This document shows positions 34,813-46,230 of a DNA stretch of 64,000 nucleotides, in pieces. The notes below the pieces were generated by a model, which worked only from the letters and a program-made list of their open reading frames with translations, was not told the DNA's origin and ran no database searches. Source of the DNA: Casuarina equisetifolia (lineage: Eukaryota > Streptophyta > Magnoliopsida > Fagales > Casuarinaceae); the NCBI GenBank assembly GCA_028551475.1, contig CM052362.1, positions 7,749,354-7,813,353 on the forward strand, written 5' to 3'. How positions within the stretch are numbered: the first letter of the stretch is position 1; the number at the start of each line of letters is the position of its first letter. Both the position numbers and the translations under genes were made by a program.

Positions 34813-35870
34813 GATATTAAACCCCTTAAATTAAACTCAAAGGTTTGCCAAGTTAACTTTGCCATGTCAGTTCCACACATTGAAGCCATGTTAACATCAC
34901 TAATACATATAGACGTTAGCCCTATGCATTGCATTCCCTATATGCCCTCTTCCTACTCTTTGCCATCAATATGCTATGGATGATGCACCTGGCTGGGGAA
35001 TCACATTATCTTAGAAGTCAATTGAACCTAAAAAGTGTTGGGGGAATTCAACCAAGTTGCGTCATCCATATAGAGATTGAATACACAAATATAAAAATGT
35101 AAATACCCAAACACAGTTGATTTAAGAGGTTTGAAACATCATAATGTCCTACATCCCTGATAATTTTTTCTCATTAGATTTCCTCATACTTTCTTTCTCC
35201 TCAAATTGGTATCTCTTGGATTCTCTTATCAACTAGAATCCATGAAAGGGGTTTTCTCTAACAATTAGACCCTTAAGGGGGACTTTCTTTATTTTCCTAT
35301 TATATTTCTCTATACTTACCTTATTTATAGAGAAATCCTAAAAGAATTCTAGTTAAATACTACTAGGAAAACTTACTTTCACAAAAGGATATGAATCTTA
35401 GCTAGATACTACCAAAAAACTTACTACAACTAGAAGATATTTTTTAGTTCCACAATTACATAGAGACCTTTGATTATAATTATAATCGTACGCTTAAACC
35501 TAATTGTCTCACCAATCCCAACAGAAGGAAAATTAAATAATGCCAAAGTTCATGCTATCATCAATCAAGACAAGAATGGAAGAAACTTGAATCAAATTGA
35601 CAATAATTGTGGATTGTCATTAAGCTTCTACAATAGTTTCCTAAAACCCAAATTGATGAGCAATCAATGATGATTTGGTGTTGATTTCTCTTACTCTCTT
35701 TATGTTCTTGTTCCAGAAATCTTTTGCCTGTAAACTTAGGCGCTATTATGTAGTTTATTTCATTGAATTTCAAACCCCCTTTTTCAAACATGTTCTTGTT
35801 TACTCTTCTAGGGTTCTTATTTTCTTACGTCGATTATTTCAAGAGATCAATTGATATAGCTTTTGTTATA
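34813..35870 (+). repeat. 3' LTR of the plus-strand copia, enlarged by a nested LTR
   Basis: Follows a short purine tract (CAAGGGGATA). Two parts, about 34813-35035 and 35524-35870, align with the 5' LTR; 35036-35523 is foreign. Confidence 0.7.
35036..35523. mobile_element. Solo LTR nested in the copia 3' LTR
   Basis: 488 bp from TGTTGGGGGAATTC to CACCAATCCCAACA, with inverted TGTTGGG/CCCAACA ends. It interrupts sequence that is contiguous in the 5' LTR near 30150. Flanks AAAAG and GAAGG could be a decayed 5-bp duplication. No internal region remains. Confidence 0.7.
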
Positions 35871-36020
35871 TGTTTTTTCTCACTTTTTGAGGTGGGCGGT
35901 TCTTTTATCTTGTTGAATTATGTCAATACAGGCATGTCCTTGATGTGCACGTACAAGTATGTTAGTGATTAGAGAGAGTGAGAGAAAGAGATTGTGTTAT
36001 GAGAAATCAAACTAAATTAC
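35871..36020 (-). mobile_element. Second copy of the split copia LTR (outer part)
   Basis: CACTTTTTGAGGTGGGCGG and the following GTTGAATTATGTCAATACAGG correspond to 19160-19215, after which the paralogous flank starts. Confidence 0.55.
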
Positions 36021-36029
36021 TTTAATAAA

Positions 36030-36480
36030 CCCCAATGGACGTCGCCGCCAAGACTAAATCTTTTATTTAATAGAAACTATACATCGTGTAATTATGGCTA
36101 GATGGATTATTGGCCTGAATTTGTTCATTGCTTTGGGCCATACGTCTAGGAAAGTTAACAAAGCAACAAAGAGAATATGTTCATCCAACAAAATCAGAAA
36201 AAGGAGGAAAAGAATCTTATAGAGAAGCAGCGAGACTAGGAACTCCACTTTCTTTTCTTATTTTCTTTTGGAGAGGGAGAACACTATTAAGAGATTCGCT
36301 TCCAAACTAAAACTATTGAAACCAAACTTTGCTGCTTGTTGGCAGCTTGAGCTTTCATTAGAATCCGATAGTCGATATAATCTAGCTCAATCATGGACAG
36401 AACAAACAATAAAATCTCTACAGATGGCGACAGTGGGGCATTCATATCCAGTGGTCCAATCAAAATTAATCTTATGAAAT
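36030..36480. other. Segment paralogous to 19600-20040
   Basis: Shares GGGCCATACGTCTAGGAAAG and about 400 further bases with the earlier copy. The minus strand again contains SDSNESSSCQQAAKFGFN, here without a usable start, so it is at best an exon relic. Confidence 0.55.
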
Positions 36481-37350
36481 TGTTAGAAGGAGACCACGTG
36501 GACGGCATGATTTGATTCAAAGAAATGGAAGCAGAAAGCTGGAAATAGTGAATTATTCTAAAGAAATTATGAGGGATACAAAGAAAAAAAATTATCATCC
36601 ACTCCACGATGTTCAGGTTGCCCAATGAAGAACATTTAAAGGCCAGAAATACCGTGTACATATAGAAAATTCTGATTTGAGAGAATTTTCACCCAAGTTT
36701 GAAAAGCAAACTCAACCTGAATTCCTGGCCTTACAGAGCCGAATTCCAGCGCTTCAAAAAGGGATTTTTTTTTCCTTTTTTTTTTTTTAATACAATGCCC
36801 ACTTTGTCAAAAATTGACTGGGGAAAAAGTCAAGTTCCCTTGCTCGGAGATAAGGCACTATGGGAATGCGTGGGCATTCTCTGCTCCTATATTTTTCCAC
36901 CTTGGAATGGGTGGCAAAAAAGAAAAAAATTGTGTGAAAATGCAGAATTGGTTCTTGGATCCGACCTAGAAGCTTCTGGTTTTGGCTGTTAGTTATGATT
37001 TCCGATTCAAGTGTTATGCCTTCCCTTTCTTAAATATTCAATAACTTCCAACTAAACGACTGGCATCATTTTCTCCCTGGTAATAACATCCAGGGGAGCG
37101 TTGCCATAAGACAATCTTTGGGCGGGTCAGCATTAGTTTGAACTGCCGATCATGTGAACCTACCTGGGTTGAACAGGACAACCTTATGTCGAAAAATAAT
37201 CTTTACAGGAGCAAAGAGCAAGACCGTGGTTGGGGGTGGGCACGGCGACTGTTGCAGTACAAATTGGGACAAATGATACAATCCTGAGTACTAGTTTGGG
37301 CATCTAATATTTTGACACTTTCTGTGGAAAAAGATCGAGGAAACTAATCC
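36481..37350. other. Noncoding segment; 36850-37350 is paralogous to 59190-59740
   Basis: Blocks such as GGGTGGCAAAAAAGAAAAAA, GGATCCGACCTAGAAGCTT and ACATCCAGGGGAGCGTTGCC recur in the same order downstream. No coding frame is conserved between the copies. The 59.6-kb copy has an extra 35-40 bp near 59635-59670. Confidence 0.7.
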
Positions 37351-38500
37351 AAATTTACAAGCATTAGGTTGGGGGTGAGGCACCTGTGTCACACGCCTGC
37401 ACCTCTTCTTTTGTCAAAGGAGATGTCTCAAGTCTCTTGCGTGCACTTCACGCGTGTGCGATTTTTCTGTCGAGCTGACACGGTCCACGTGTTATGCCCT
37501 AATCCTAATGGCGTCTCCATGGTCAAACAAAATGACAAAGGTCTTGAAGTGAGGATCACGACATATCAAGGAAATTATAGGGAAGAAAATTCAGCGGTGC
37601 ATCATTTTTGTCAAATTATAATGAGTTTCAAGCCAATGAACTTGCATAAACTAGTATTCCTTTTTTTTTTTTCCATTAACGGTTGTAACCTTTTACATAG
37701 GCAACGACCATTACCATTACAGTTTTGCCTCCATTCCATTAAATGCCCACCAACTCTATCTTTTGCCATAAAAGCCCGATCCCAGTTCCACCAAAGTCTA
37801 CACAGGGGTCCCACAAAACTACCAATTACAAGAAAATATGTTAGCCACATTTATTCCCGTGACAACTGGTTGCTATTTATTAGTCCCACTTTAGTGTTTG
37901 TTGTTGCTTATCGGTCTTTTTCTTGTACTGTGCGGTAGTGTTGCCTGCACGTTATTGGACCTCCAGTTGTGTAAAGGCTCTTTCCTTTTCAAGTGTAAGC
38001 GGCAGATTGTCTGTTAAAAACTGCGATTCTATTGTATAGGTGGGAAAAGTGACTTCAACGTCCAGTCCTAAACGTCCTATCGCCAGGTCACATTAGCCAG
38101 GCTAAACATAAGTTGTGAGCAGGCAGAGTGTCAGTTGGATGTTGCTTATCGGTTCTTCTTTTGTACTGTACATTAGTGTTGGCCGCTTGTTATTTTGTGT
38201 GGCTCACGATCAGAGAGTCGAAAAAAGGCTCTCCTCTCTTGAGGTGTGAACAGAGCCTGCTCCTTTCCATGCTACACGTCTTCTCTGTTGGCCTTTCAAG
38301 GTCTATGTTTTCCTTCCCGAGACTGATTTAATTGTTTTCTTGTGTGATATGGCCGAAGTTCAGCGTACACGTCCTACAATCGGGTCAATTAGCCAGGCCC
38401 ACAACAAAATTAAGTACAAGCACCTACATTAGTGACGCCAAGTCATAAATTTGATGATAATTTGGCCATCACAGAAATCCAATAACGATAAGGTAAAACT
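37351..38500. promoter_or_regulatory. Two diverged copies of the LecRK upstream module
   Basis: Around 37855-38060 and 38140-38365 the same succession appears: a TTATCGGT...TTTTGTACTGT block, GTTATT, AAAGG(C)TC, then an ACGTCCTA...GGTCA...TTAGCCAGG block. It matches the region before the LecRKs (25475-25800, 39400-39735, 47275-47610, 61220-61480). I infer promoter-proximal DNA of successive tandem LecRK copies. The 189-aa ORF at 37369-37938 crosses this and is not conserved. Confidence 0.5.
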
Positions 38501-38539
38501 ACAACTACCACCCCAAAATGCAATAACTCTTTCCCGATC

Positions 38540-38856
38540 ATGGCTTTGCATGCGCAAATGCTGCTGCTTCCCTACTCGATGATCGCTGTTTTGCTCCTTC
38601 TCATAATCCCTTGCGCAGCTCAGCTATCATTCAACTTCACCGATTTCGCCCGGGCTGGCGACGAATCCAAAACATTGTCAGAGATGATAATACTAAAGGT
38701 TCTGTCATCCAACTCACGCCAAATGCAGTCGACAACTGGGCTCGAGCCACGTATTCAGAAATGATGCAACATGCCATTTGGGAGGATTTGTCCCACATGA
38801 TAATCCGGTTCCCAGAATGGTCCTTGAAGGCAAGGCCCAGGAAGGAATGTAACTAA
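38540..38856 (+). pseudogene. LecRK B fragment, unit 2 (start codon retained)
   Basis: Starts MALHAQMLLLPYSMIAVLLL, a complete signal peptide ending PCAAQ, then LSFNFTDFARAGDESKTLSE. A 1-2 bp change shifts the frame before GSVIQLTPNAVDNWARATYS. Homology to LecRK stops just after ATGATGCAA as in the other B copies. The encoded product would be about 74 residues with no complete lectin fold. Confidence 0.85.
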
Positions 38857-39738
38857 GGTTCTACGGTCTGTTACACGGTTTCTTCCATATATTCTCTCGG
38901 CCTACTGGTGGTAAATGGGGGAGACACGTAGTTGTTTTGTTGTTCCTGTTGATTCTAGAATAAATCCACGGAGCTCTTTACGTCATTCTTGTGAGTAAAA
39001 GACGTGGTTGGATTGGAGAACTGATAGTCAAAAAATGGTGTGCGACCCGGCAACGAGGACTGCCTCATTAATGATTTTGGCAACAAGTAACGTGTAAGCC
39101 ATCATAAAAGCATGGCAAAAATATGTTTTAACATGGAGGTTCTGCAAGCTCATGACCTTTCGTTCTAACTAAAGAATGGTCATAGAGAAGCAGCACGCTG
39201 CTTAAATACCAGAGGGTGTGTTCAGGTTTTTGTAACCGTTGAATGTTAGTTTTGCTTTGTAAGAAACTTTGTATGAAAGTAGTGAACCAAGTTCATTCAA
39301 TTGGTCATTGCAAATATTCACCAACCAGTCCATCTTCCTAATCCTAAACACACTCTAGACATATCAATTCTTGTCGTTGAGAAAGTGGAGTGCTAGTCAG
39401 CATTTATTGGTCTCAACTTTAATGTAAGTTGTTGTTTGTTGGTTTTTTTTTCCTTTTGTACTGTATATTAGTGTTTGAAGCCTGTTATTGGGCGCGGCTA
39501 ACGATCTAGAGTTGCATAAATGTCCTTCTCTTCTCAAGGGTAGGCAACGGGTTATCAATTAAAGACTATTTCCTTTTCGAGGTACACTTCTTCCCTGCCC
39601 GACGAGGCTGTGATTTCATTATTTTCTTGTGTGATATCATCATAGGAGGATAAATTAATACCCACGAGAGGTGGAAAATTGACCTCAACGTTCAACTTAC
39701 ACGTCCTATCATAATTAAATTCAAATGTATGACGCCAA
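38857..39738. repeat. Conserved tail following the B fragment, unit 2
   Basis: Nearly the same as 24936-25821, including GGTTCTACGGTCTGTTACAC and GAACCAAGTTCATTCAATTG. No conserved reading frame. Confidence 0.8.
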
Positions 39739-40228
39739 TGTTGGAATTCTGGGTACATTTGTTGGAACTCTGATATTATTTGTTAGAATCTTGTTAAAAA
39801 CTCTAGGAGTTAAGATCTAAGGGAACACACTAATAAGAATACATATTATACAATTTTATGTGGAATATAAAGATCTAAGTACACAAAAAAAAAGACACAA
39901 TATTTAAAGTGATTTGGTCAAAATATACCTACATTCATTGTCACCGTTGCAAAGGCTCCTTCTCCTTCTCATTAGAAACATCTAAAGTACATTTACAAAT
40001 TACAAACTCACTGAACCTGGGCTGGCATTGATGTCAACAATCTTGTGTCTGCCACTTTTAGAAACAATTTTGTGTGGGACCCAGCGTTGCTTTTCTTCAC
40101 GTTCTAGACTAGATTTTTCTTTCCTTCGCGCCCAGAGAATTCTTCACTCTGTCCTTTTATTGTGGGTCCCGCAACATTGACTTATTCTATCCCCTTTCAC
40201 ATTTTTCGTGGACCTATTAGCATTGATA
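39739..40228 (-). mobile_element. Solo LTR upstream of LecRK-2b
   Basis: Same family, position and orientation as 25822-26337, starting TGTTGGAATTCTGGG after GACGCCAA. The right end is altered (CATTGATAATG, with a short AAAACTACAGCAA duplication), so TTTTCCTACA is lost. It ends about 65 bp before the LecRK-2b ATG. Confidence 0.75.
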
Positions 40229-40292
40229 ATGTAAAACTACAGCAATAATGATAAGGTAAAACTACAGCAACAACCCCAAACTTCACCCAACC

Positions 40293-41008
40293 ATGGCTTT
40301 CCATCCGCAAATGCTGCTGCTCCCGCACTTGATGATCACTATTTTGCTCTTTCTCCTAATCCTTTGCATAGCTCAGCTATCATTCAATTTTACCGATTTC
40401 TCTCGAACTGGCAACGAATCTATAAAATTGTCAGGAAATGCTAGTACGAAAGGTTCTGTCATCCAACTCACACCAAATGTAGTCGACAACTAGGGTCGAG
40501 CTAAGTATTCAGAGAAGATGCATCTCGGGGAAAGTAGCACAGGTAAGGTCTCGAAGTTCACTACCAAATTCTCTTTCATAATACATTCGAACGGTAGTTC
40601 CAGTTATTCAGATGGGCTGACGTTCTTCCTCTCAAGCCCCGATTTTCCTACGCCTCATCCTACAGATGGCTCTGGAATAGGCCTTGTGAGCCAAGCCCAA
40701 ATGGGAGACTCCAGTTTCTTAGCTGCAAATAGATTCGTTGCGGTGGAGTTTGATACTTTCCGGAACAAAAACTGGGATCCGCCTTATCCTGTACGTGAGC
40801 ACGTTGGTATTGCCATCAGCAATCTAACATCTCAGAATGCCACACCATGGTATTGCATAATTAAGGAGAATATAACGTATAGCTCCAGTATTAGTTACAA
40901 TCCGATTACACAGAATTTAAGTGTAACCTTCACTGGATTCACTAATGATACAACCCCAACAAGGCAGCACCTTTGTTCTATAGTTGATTTGATGGATAAC
41001 TTACCAGA
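40293..41008 (+). pseudogene. LecRK-2b: lectin half only, nonsense codon, cut by copia
   Basis: Begins MAFHPQMLLLPHLMITILLF like the intact gene. Trp67 is TAG at 40491-40493. After that the same frame continues through VEFDTFRNKNWDPP and the late lectin strands to ...LMDNLPE, where copia LTR starts at 41011. Transmembrane and kinase parts are absent; what follows the copia block is a different unit's B fragment. Other differences from the intact copy are few. Confidence 0.92.
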
Positions 41009-41010
41009 GT

Positions 41011-41546
41011 TGAGACATACGGTCCTTGAGAAATTGAATATTTCTCAAGAACACGAAGAACTTCAAGAACCCTAGAACAGTGAGCAAAAGGAATTTTTCC
41101 AATTCAATATCCATTTACAAAAATTCAAGTCTAATTTATAGACCTATACAATGTATACAAGAAAGGAAAAACAATTTTCTAAATAAATCAAGATTAATTA
41201 CAAGATCAGATCTTCTACGAAATTGATGTGAAATCGGCTAGGTTTTGGAATAGGTTTGAGATTGATACATAATACCTTGATTGAGGATGCCGATTCTTTC
41301 CTTGAAGATGTTGATTACTGAAGGGTCTGGAAGCTGGCTGATTATGGAAGGTTTGCCTACGACGTGTTTCTAGCCAGGTGTGTGCGGTAGGTGGAGACTT
41401 CTTTAGGGACGAAGGCTGCGCATTGAGTTTGCGATGCGTAGGGCTGACGTGGCATTGCGGTGCCACGTGGTTTATGATCGTTGATGTGGCGACGTGTGGT
41501 GCTGACATGGCAAGGTGGACATGGACCGGTGTTTGATCACTTAACA
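41011..41546 (-). repeat. Copia LTR, left copy (3' LTR)
   Basis: 536 bp. Joined on the left to lectin codons of LecRK-2b at 41008-41010. Confidence 0.9.
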
Positions 41547-41559
41547 CCTCCCCGCAAGC

Positions 41560-42765
41560 TAAAGGGTTGGGACGAACGGTAAGCTTGTTTTGAAGAAGAG
41601 AAAATCGTGTGGAGGAGAGACCTTTGGTGAAGATGTCTATAGTTTGATCAACCGAGGAAATGAACTAGATGTGTAGTTGTTTATGTTGAATGCATTCCTG
41701 TATGAAGTGGAAATTGATTTCCACATGTTTGGTGCGGGCATGGAAGACAGGATTGGTAGAGAGGTATAAGGCTGAAAGATTATCGCACCATAGTGTAAGA
41801 GAGACTGATAATGGATGCTTAAGATCACAAAGGAGAGCTTCAATCCAGATGAGTTTAGCAGTGGTGTCTATTAAGGATTTGAATTCAACTTCAGTACTGG
41901 ATCGGGCAATAGTATTTTGTTTGCGGGAGCTCTAGGAGATGAGGTTGGAGCCAAGGAAGAGGTAAAAACCGCCAGTGGAGCATCGATCATCACTATCCCC
42001 AACCCAACCGGCGTCAAAGTATGCATGAAGTTGATGAGATGCGGACTTAGTGATGTTGATGCCATAGCGAGGAGAGTCTGCAAGGAATCTTAAAATGCGT
42101 TTGACAAAAGTCCCGTGAGTGGAGGTAGGGGCATGCATGTATTGGCATGCAATATTGACGGCATAAGCAATGTCAGGCCGAATAAGGGTAAGGTATTGAA
42201 GAGCTCCAACAATACTGCGATAATGAGTAGGATTTGAAATAAGGTCTCCATCGTGAATTGATGGAGGTTGTCCAATGGTACGTGGCGTAGATACCCCACA
42301 AGCAGCACCCATGTTGGCTCGAGCAATGATGTCATGGGAAAATTTGGCTTGATGTAGGAGAAGGCCAGTGGGAATTGATAATGTTTCTATCCCAAGAAAA
42401 TAATGGAGATCACCAAGATCTTTAATATCAAATTCTTTTTGCAATTGTTGGAGAATGTGAGAAAGGGGAGCATGGGGATTGTCGGTAAGAATGATATCAT
42501 CCACATAAACTAATAGAAAGACACTATAGGTATCAGTGTGGAGGGTAAATAAGGATGTATAGGCCTTAGAAATGGAAAAGCCAATTTGTTGGAGAAATTG
42601 GCTGAGGCAATAATTCCATTCTCGAGGTGCTTGTTTAAGGTCGTAAAGAGAACGACGAAGTCGATAAACATGATGAGGAAAGTGAGGATCAATGAAGCCC
42701 TGAGGTTGTTGCATGAATACCTCATCATTGAGGTGACCATGGAGAAATGCGTTTTTAACATCCAA
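41560..42765 (-). pseudogene. Copia reverse transcriptase and RNase H
   Basis: The 277-codon frame 42765-41932 opens MDVKNAFLHGHLNDEVFMQQ and contains YRLRRSLYDLKQAPREW, the catalytic LLVYVDDIILTD (YVDD intact), IKDLGDLHYFLGIE and ALQYLTLIRPDIAYAVN, then RNase H DAGWVGDSDDRCSTGGFYLF. A stop follows near 41932, after which SSTEVEFKSL, the copia TKHVEINFHFIQE block and IDIFTKGLSS are still readable. Closely related to the RNase H fragment at 46231-46572. Confidence 0.88.
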
Positions 42766-42966
42766 TTGGCGAATTAACCATCCATTGGTAACAACAATGG
42801 AGATTAAAGTCAGAATTGTGACAGGTTTGGCTACCAGACTAAAGGTTTCATTATAGTCAATGCCGGGGCGTTGATGAAAGCCCTTGGCTACTAGTCGAGC
42901 TTTATAGCGTTCGAGGGAACCATCAGAACGAAGGTTGATTTTATAAATCCACTTGCAACCTATTGG

Positions 42967-44111
42967 TTATGTGTGCGAGGAAGGGGGAATAAGTTCCCAT
43001 GTTTGATTTTTCATGAGGGCAGTATATTCATCTACCATGGCTTTTCGCCATTCAAAAGAAGCATTTGCTTCAGTGAAGCAGGTGGGTTCCTTGTATGGGT
43101 GAGAGGTAGTGGTTAAGGCATACGTTTGTTGCCTGGTTAATGTCCTCTGTGCAATAGTGCCACCTTTAAGACGTGTAATCATGGGGTGATTCGAGGTGAC
43201 ATTAGATGGAGGTGGAGGAACCGGAGGGTTAGGGAGAGATTCCTCATGAGGGGCCGATTGAGGTTGTGGTTCTGAGCTTGAGGGAACCATAGGCCTTGAT
43301 GAGGTAGGAAAAGTGAATGAAAGTGGAACAGAGGAGGAATTGGGGATAGTAGACGATTGAGACATTTGAGAAAAGGGAAATAAAGTCTCATCAAATGAGG
43401 CATCGGCTACAATGTATGTTTTATTTGTTTTGAGGTAGAGGCATCTGTAGCCTTTATAGCCAGAGGGATACCCCAAGAATACGCAAGGTTGGGAACGAGG
43501 TTCCAATTTATTTTTGGCATAAGGTCGTAAGTTTGGAAATGCAAGGCACCCAAAACTACGAAGATGGGATATACTTGGTTGGTGACCATAAAAGAGTTCC
43601 CATGGAGATTTATTTCCAATGACTGCATTAGGAAGTCGATTGATAACGTGGACAGCGGCTTCAAAGGCATAATCCCAATAGATAGTGGGAACGTGGGCAT
43701 AATGAAGGAAAGAGAGCCCGGTTTCCACAATGTGGCGGTGTCTCCGCTTGGTGGAGCCATTTTGAAAATGTGTATAGGGACTTGATATGCGTTGATGAAT
43801 GCCCAATTGGGTAAGTAAATTGGTAAAGGTGGAAGAAGTAAATTCTGAAGCGCCATCACATTGAATATTTTTAATTTTAAAAGAGCATTGATTTTCGAAT
43901 TTTTTTTGAAATTGTTCAAAAATTGGAATAAATTGATTGCGAGATTGGAATGCATATATCTAAGTAAATTTGGTAAAATCATCGATAAAGGCAATATAAT
44001 ATTTGTTACCTGATTTGGATAACGTTGGGGCAAGTCCCTAGATATCGAAGTGAATGAGGTCAAGTGGGACCTTGGATTTTGAGTTTGTAGGTGGATGTGA
44101 GTGTTGTGCAC
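42967..44111 (-). pseudogene. Copia integrase
   Basis: The frame at 43806-42967 begins MGIHQRISSPYTHFQNGSTK, with RHRHIVETGLSFLHYAHVP, the catalytic-core end and NKSPWELFYGHQP, HLRSFGCLAFPNLRPYAKNK and CVFLGYPSGYKGYRCL. The upstream part, in another frame to 44111, carries the rest of the core. The C-terminal linker ends WELIPPSS before RT. Frame breaks separate it from gag and RT. Confidence 0.85.
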
Positions 44112-44759
44112 TTTTACTCATATGACAAGTAGCACAAATAGAATTGAGTTTTCCTTCAACTTTTATTTTATTCATACGAAGCACTTTGAGTACAGTAGAT
44201 TAGTTAGCATGCCCTGGACGATGATGCCATTTTTCAGACATATTTAAATTAAATATTTTGTGCTCCAATTTATTCAATTGAAGGTGATAGAGGCCATGAT
44301 CCAAGGAGGCTTTAAGCAAAGTCCAACCCGAAGGTAGGTGCTGTACAACACAAAAGTTAGGATAAAAAATAAATGTGCAATTATTATCCTATGTAAATTG
44401 CGAGACGGATAAAAGATTTTTAGACATTTGAGGAACAACTAAAACATTATTTATTTTTAAATTAAATGGGTTGGGTAAGTTACCTGTGTGGGTTATGGGC
44501 AGGCCCATACCATCACCTACAGTGACCCGGTTGTCTCTTTGGTAGGGCTGGATTGGGTCCAGGCCTATGGGCTCGGCAATAATAAGATTGGTGGCCCCTA
44601 AATCAAGGAACCAATCTGTTAAGGAATTGGGTGGTGGGCTTCGGTGAGAGACTGGGCCGAGTTAGTCTCTAAGTAGGGGCCTGTGACGTCAGAGTGGGCC
44701 AGCTGGTGGGCTTGTAGGGAGCGGCCCAAGATTGAGTTGGGCTGGCTGTAGCGGGCCCG

Positions 44760-45631
44760 ACATGTGGTGGCCTAGTGGCCGGTGCGCCGGCAGATCTGGC
44801 ATCGAGGAGCTCGACGTCGATTACTGCCCTCAGCAAGGAACTAGCCACCAGTAGGAGGGGGGAAAGATTGGTTGTCGGCTTGGGGATTTCGGCAAGGGGT
44901 GACAGAACGGGTTGGGTGACTGCCACGGCCGCGAGGTGCAGAGTCGCGGTCGCTCGAGAATGCCACCGCTGGAGCTCAATTTTGCTCCACTAATTCCAGT
45001 TGGGCTTCCTGGTTGAGGAGAAGGCCACGAAGGTTTTAACGGGTCAGCCCGTGGGGGTGGGTGTGGACGAAGATCGCTGTTGCTAGGGAAGCATACGGTG
45101 TGTTGAGACCTCAGAAGAGGTGGGTGAGATACTCGTTGTCGGAGATTATCTCACCCACGCTGCTCAGTTCCTCCACGAGAGCATTGATTTCATGGAGGAA
45201 TTTAGACACCATATGGTGTCCTTTGGTGGCGGCCTGGAGTCGAAGACGTAGGCTAGATGCATGGGTGGAGCTCTGGGCAGCGAATTCGGCGGCTAGGGCA
45301 CACCAAACTTCAGCGGACATGTTCTACTGCGTCAATTGGCTGACGATGGCGTCAGAGTAGGTATTCAGGAGGAGGCCGAGAGCGGTTTGGTCCCGTTCAA
45401 CCATTCCTGGTAGTTGGGATTAAGAACTCGAGTGGTTTCTCCACTAGAATCTGTCACAACGATGAATTCCTCCGGACTTGGAAGGGAGCCATCGATGATT
45501 GGGAGCAATTCGGTGGCGTGCAGATATGGCACGATGCGGGCTTTCCAAACGATGTAGTTTGGACCTTCAAGACGAACAGTGGTCGTCAGAATTGAGATAT
45601 TGCCGGAAGTGGGGATGGGATTTTGGGCCAT
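44760..45631 (-). pseudogene. Copia gag with zinc knuckle carrying a stop codon
   Basis: Starts MAQNPIPTSGNISILTTTVR at 45631, then LEGPNYIVWKARIVPYLHAT and, past a stop near 45320, SAEVWCALAAEFAAQSS and LLDEYLTH-like gag helices. The nucleocapsid knuckle at 44760-44801 reads CQICRRTGH, TAG, ATTC: spacing C-X2-C-X4-H-X4-C is perfect, but the codon after His is a stop (44772-44774). Confidence 0.85.
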
Positions 45632-45694
45632 TTATGAATCAAAAAAGGGAGGATCGAATTTGCGGCTGTGGCCTACCACTCTGTGATACCAAGT

Positions 45695-46230
45695 TGAGAC
45701 AGACGATCCTTAAGAAATTGAATATTTCTCAAGAACACGAAGAACTTCAAGAACCCTAGAACAGTGAGCGAAAGGAATTTTTCCAATTCAATATCCATTT
45801 ACAAAAATTCAAGTCTAATTTATAGACTTATACAATGTATACAAGAAAGGAAAAACAATTCTCTAAATAAATCAAGATTAATTACAAGATCAAATTTTTT
45901 ACGAAACTGATGTGAAATCGGCTAGGTTTTGGAATGGGTTTGAGATTGATACATAATACCTTGATTGAGGATGCCGATTCTTTCCTTGAAGTCATTGATT
46001 ACCGAAGGGTCTGGAAGCTGGCCGATTATGGAAGGTTTGCCGATGACGTGTTTCTGGCCAGGTGCATGGGGTAGATGGAGACTTCTTCAAGGACGAAGGT
46101 TGCGCGTTGAGTTTGCGATGTGCAAGGCTGACGTGGCATTGCGGTGCCACGTGGTTTATGATCGTTGACGTGGCGACGTGTGGTGCTGACGTGGCAAGGT
46201 GGACATGGACCGATGTTTGATCACTTAACA
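45695..46230 (-). repeat. Copia LTR, right copy (5' LTR of the element, 3' LTR of the fragment to its right)
   Basis: 536 bp. The primer-binding site adjoins its left edge, and a polypurine-like CTCCCT (46231-46236) plus RNase H sequence adjoins its right edge, so one LTR is shared by two internal regions. Confidence 0.88.

Larger units (their letters stand above)
29929..35870 (+). mobile_element. Degenerate plus-strand copia element nested in a copia LTR
   Basis: The 5' LTR (about 29929-30485) and 3' LTR (about 34813-35870) share blocks such as CGATTATTTCAAGA and ATCAAATTGA. A weak primer-binding site TGGTAATTGAAGGCC follows the 5' LTR at 30488. Internal parts in order: gag start near 30538, a zinc-knuckle remnant near 31350, integrase 31880-32600, reverse transcriptase 33200-34300. 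The 3' LTR is enlarged by a 488-bp solo LTR. Many stops and indels make it one of the oldest elements in the window. Confidence 0.8.
41011..46230 (-). mobile_element. Copia element with two 536-bp LTRs, interrupting the LecRK cluster
   Basis: LTRs 41011-41546 and 45695-46230 run TG...CA and differ at about 33 of 536 aligned bases (roughly 6%), mostly transitions. On the minus strand the order is primer-binding site (TGGTATCACAGAGT, 45678-45691), gag, zinc knuckle, integrase, reverse transcriptase, RNase H, polypurine tract (GCGGGGAGG, 41547-41555), LTR. No target duplication is possible to see because to the right of 46230 lies not host DNA but another copia internal fragment. Confidence 0.9.

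Noticed and set aside
37369-37938. 189-aa ORF as a host gene
   Set aside because: It crosses promoter-like repeat modules, has no recognisable motif, and is not open in the related copies.
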